Source of the DNA: Acidobacteriota bacterium | GTDB lineage: Bacteria > Acidobacteriota > Terriglobia > Terriglobales > Acidobacteriaceae | Assembly (NCBI GenBank): GCA_021778845.1 | Contig: JAJYBU010000002.1 | Location: 117,484-181,483, forward strand | Reading direction: 5' to 3' | Length of the DNA stretch: 64,000 bases | In this document: piece after piece, positions 63,902 through 64,000 of the stretch | How positions within the stretch are numbered: position 1 is the first letter of the stretch | Layout: each line of letters starts with the position of its first letter | The notes under the pieces: model-generated | Told to the model about the DNA's origin: nothing | Seen by the model: only the letters and a program-made list of their open reading frames with translations | The model's database searches: none | Translations under genes and position numbers: made by a program

Positions 63902-64000
63902 GTGCCGAGGCGGAGCCTGAACCAGGCTTGAGCATCTTCGGCGGTGATGTGTGGCAGCAGGTCTGCAATGGCTTGATCGAGGGCTTCGCGGGTGCGCGCT
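63895..64000 (-). mobile_element. IS630-type transposase, C-terminal end (cut by window edge)
   Basis: Read on the minus strand, the frame enters from beyond 64000 and ends at a stop at 63895-63897. It encodes RTREALDQAIADLLPHITAE, then DAQAWFRLRLGTL, which resembles the C-terminal end of IS630-family DDE transposases after the final Glu motif. The remainder lies outside the window. IS630 elements insert at TA dinucleotides, which fits the abrupt end of the integrase fragment in an AT-rich junction. Confidence 0.6.

Overview
The window looks like a chromosomal segment of a motile acidobacterium (Acidobacteriota, probably Terriglobia/Acidobacteriaceae). I infer this from overall gene style: moderately high GC, many long antisense shadow frames, a PEP-CTERM protein, an aerobe-like gene set that nevertheless carries ferredoxin-reducing oxoacid oxidoreductases, and a complex I without its NADH module. 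The assignment comes from pattern recognition, not from a search.

Layout. 1-20 kb is mostly housekeeping and metabolism: the end of an MBL-fold hydrolase, a PLP aminotransferase, a HAD hydrolase, RibBA, a TolC-type outer-membrane protein, a truA/M20 peptidase/amidohydrolase/EamA-transporter operon, an HtrA protease, small secreted proteins, a second EamA transporter, and the rpsO-pnp pair. 20-25 kb holds a dienelactone hydrolase and a compact motility-regulation block on the minus strand. That block comprises an OmpR-type response regulator, a histidine-kinase dimerisation domain standing alone, a sigma-54 activator without a DNA-binding domain, sigma-28 (FliA) and an FlgM-like anti-sigma factor. 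25.4-36.7 kb is a chemotaxis and motor cluster: cheX-like and cheY on the minus strand, then cheA-cheW-mcp-cheY-cheB-cheR-cheX-like and motA-motB on the plus strand. Sigma-28-type promoters (GCCGATAR -10 boxes) sit in front of cheA, in front of the divergent cheY and in front of motA, which links this cluster to the neighbouring fliA/flgM genes.

37-61 kb is an energy-metabolism region. It starts with a tetraheme cytochrome c, a four-cluster ferredoxin-like protein, an NrfD-type quinone-reacting membrane protein and a large membrane protein. Next come korAB (2-oxoacid:ferredoxin oxidoreductase) and nifJ (pyruvate:ferredoxin oxidoreductase) on the minus strand. Diverging from nifJ is a complex I operon nuoABCDIHJKLM-M2-N that lacks nuoE, nuoF and nuoG, has a second NuoM-type pump, and has a NuoL with an apparently lengthened lateral helix. 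The simplest reading is a ferredoxin:quinone oxidoreductase with an extra proton channel, fed by the adjacent KorAB and NifJ. Three perfect CRP-type palindromes (TGTGA-N6-TCACA) lie in front of the cytochrome operon, between nifJ and nuoA, and between nuoH and nuoJ. They suggest one CRP/FNR-family regulator controls the whole set.

61-64 kb holds ffh, a PEP-CTERM secreted protein, and a scar in which a phage-type integrase fragment abuts the 3' end of an IS630-like transposase that runs off the window.

No rRNA, tRNA or CRISPR array was recognised.
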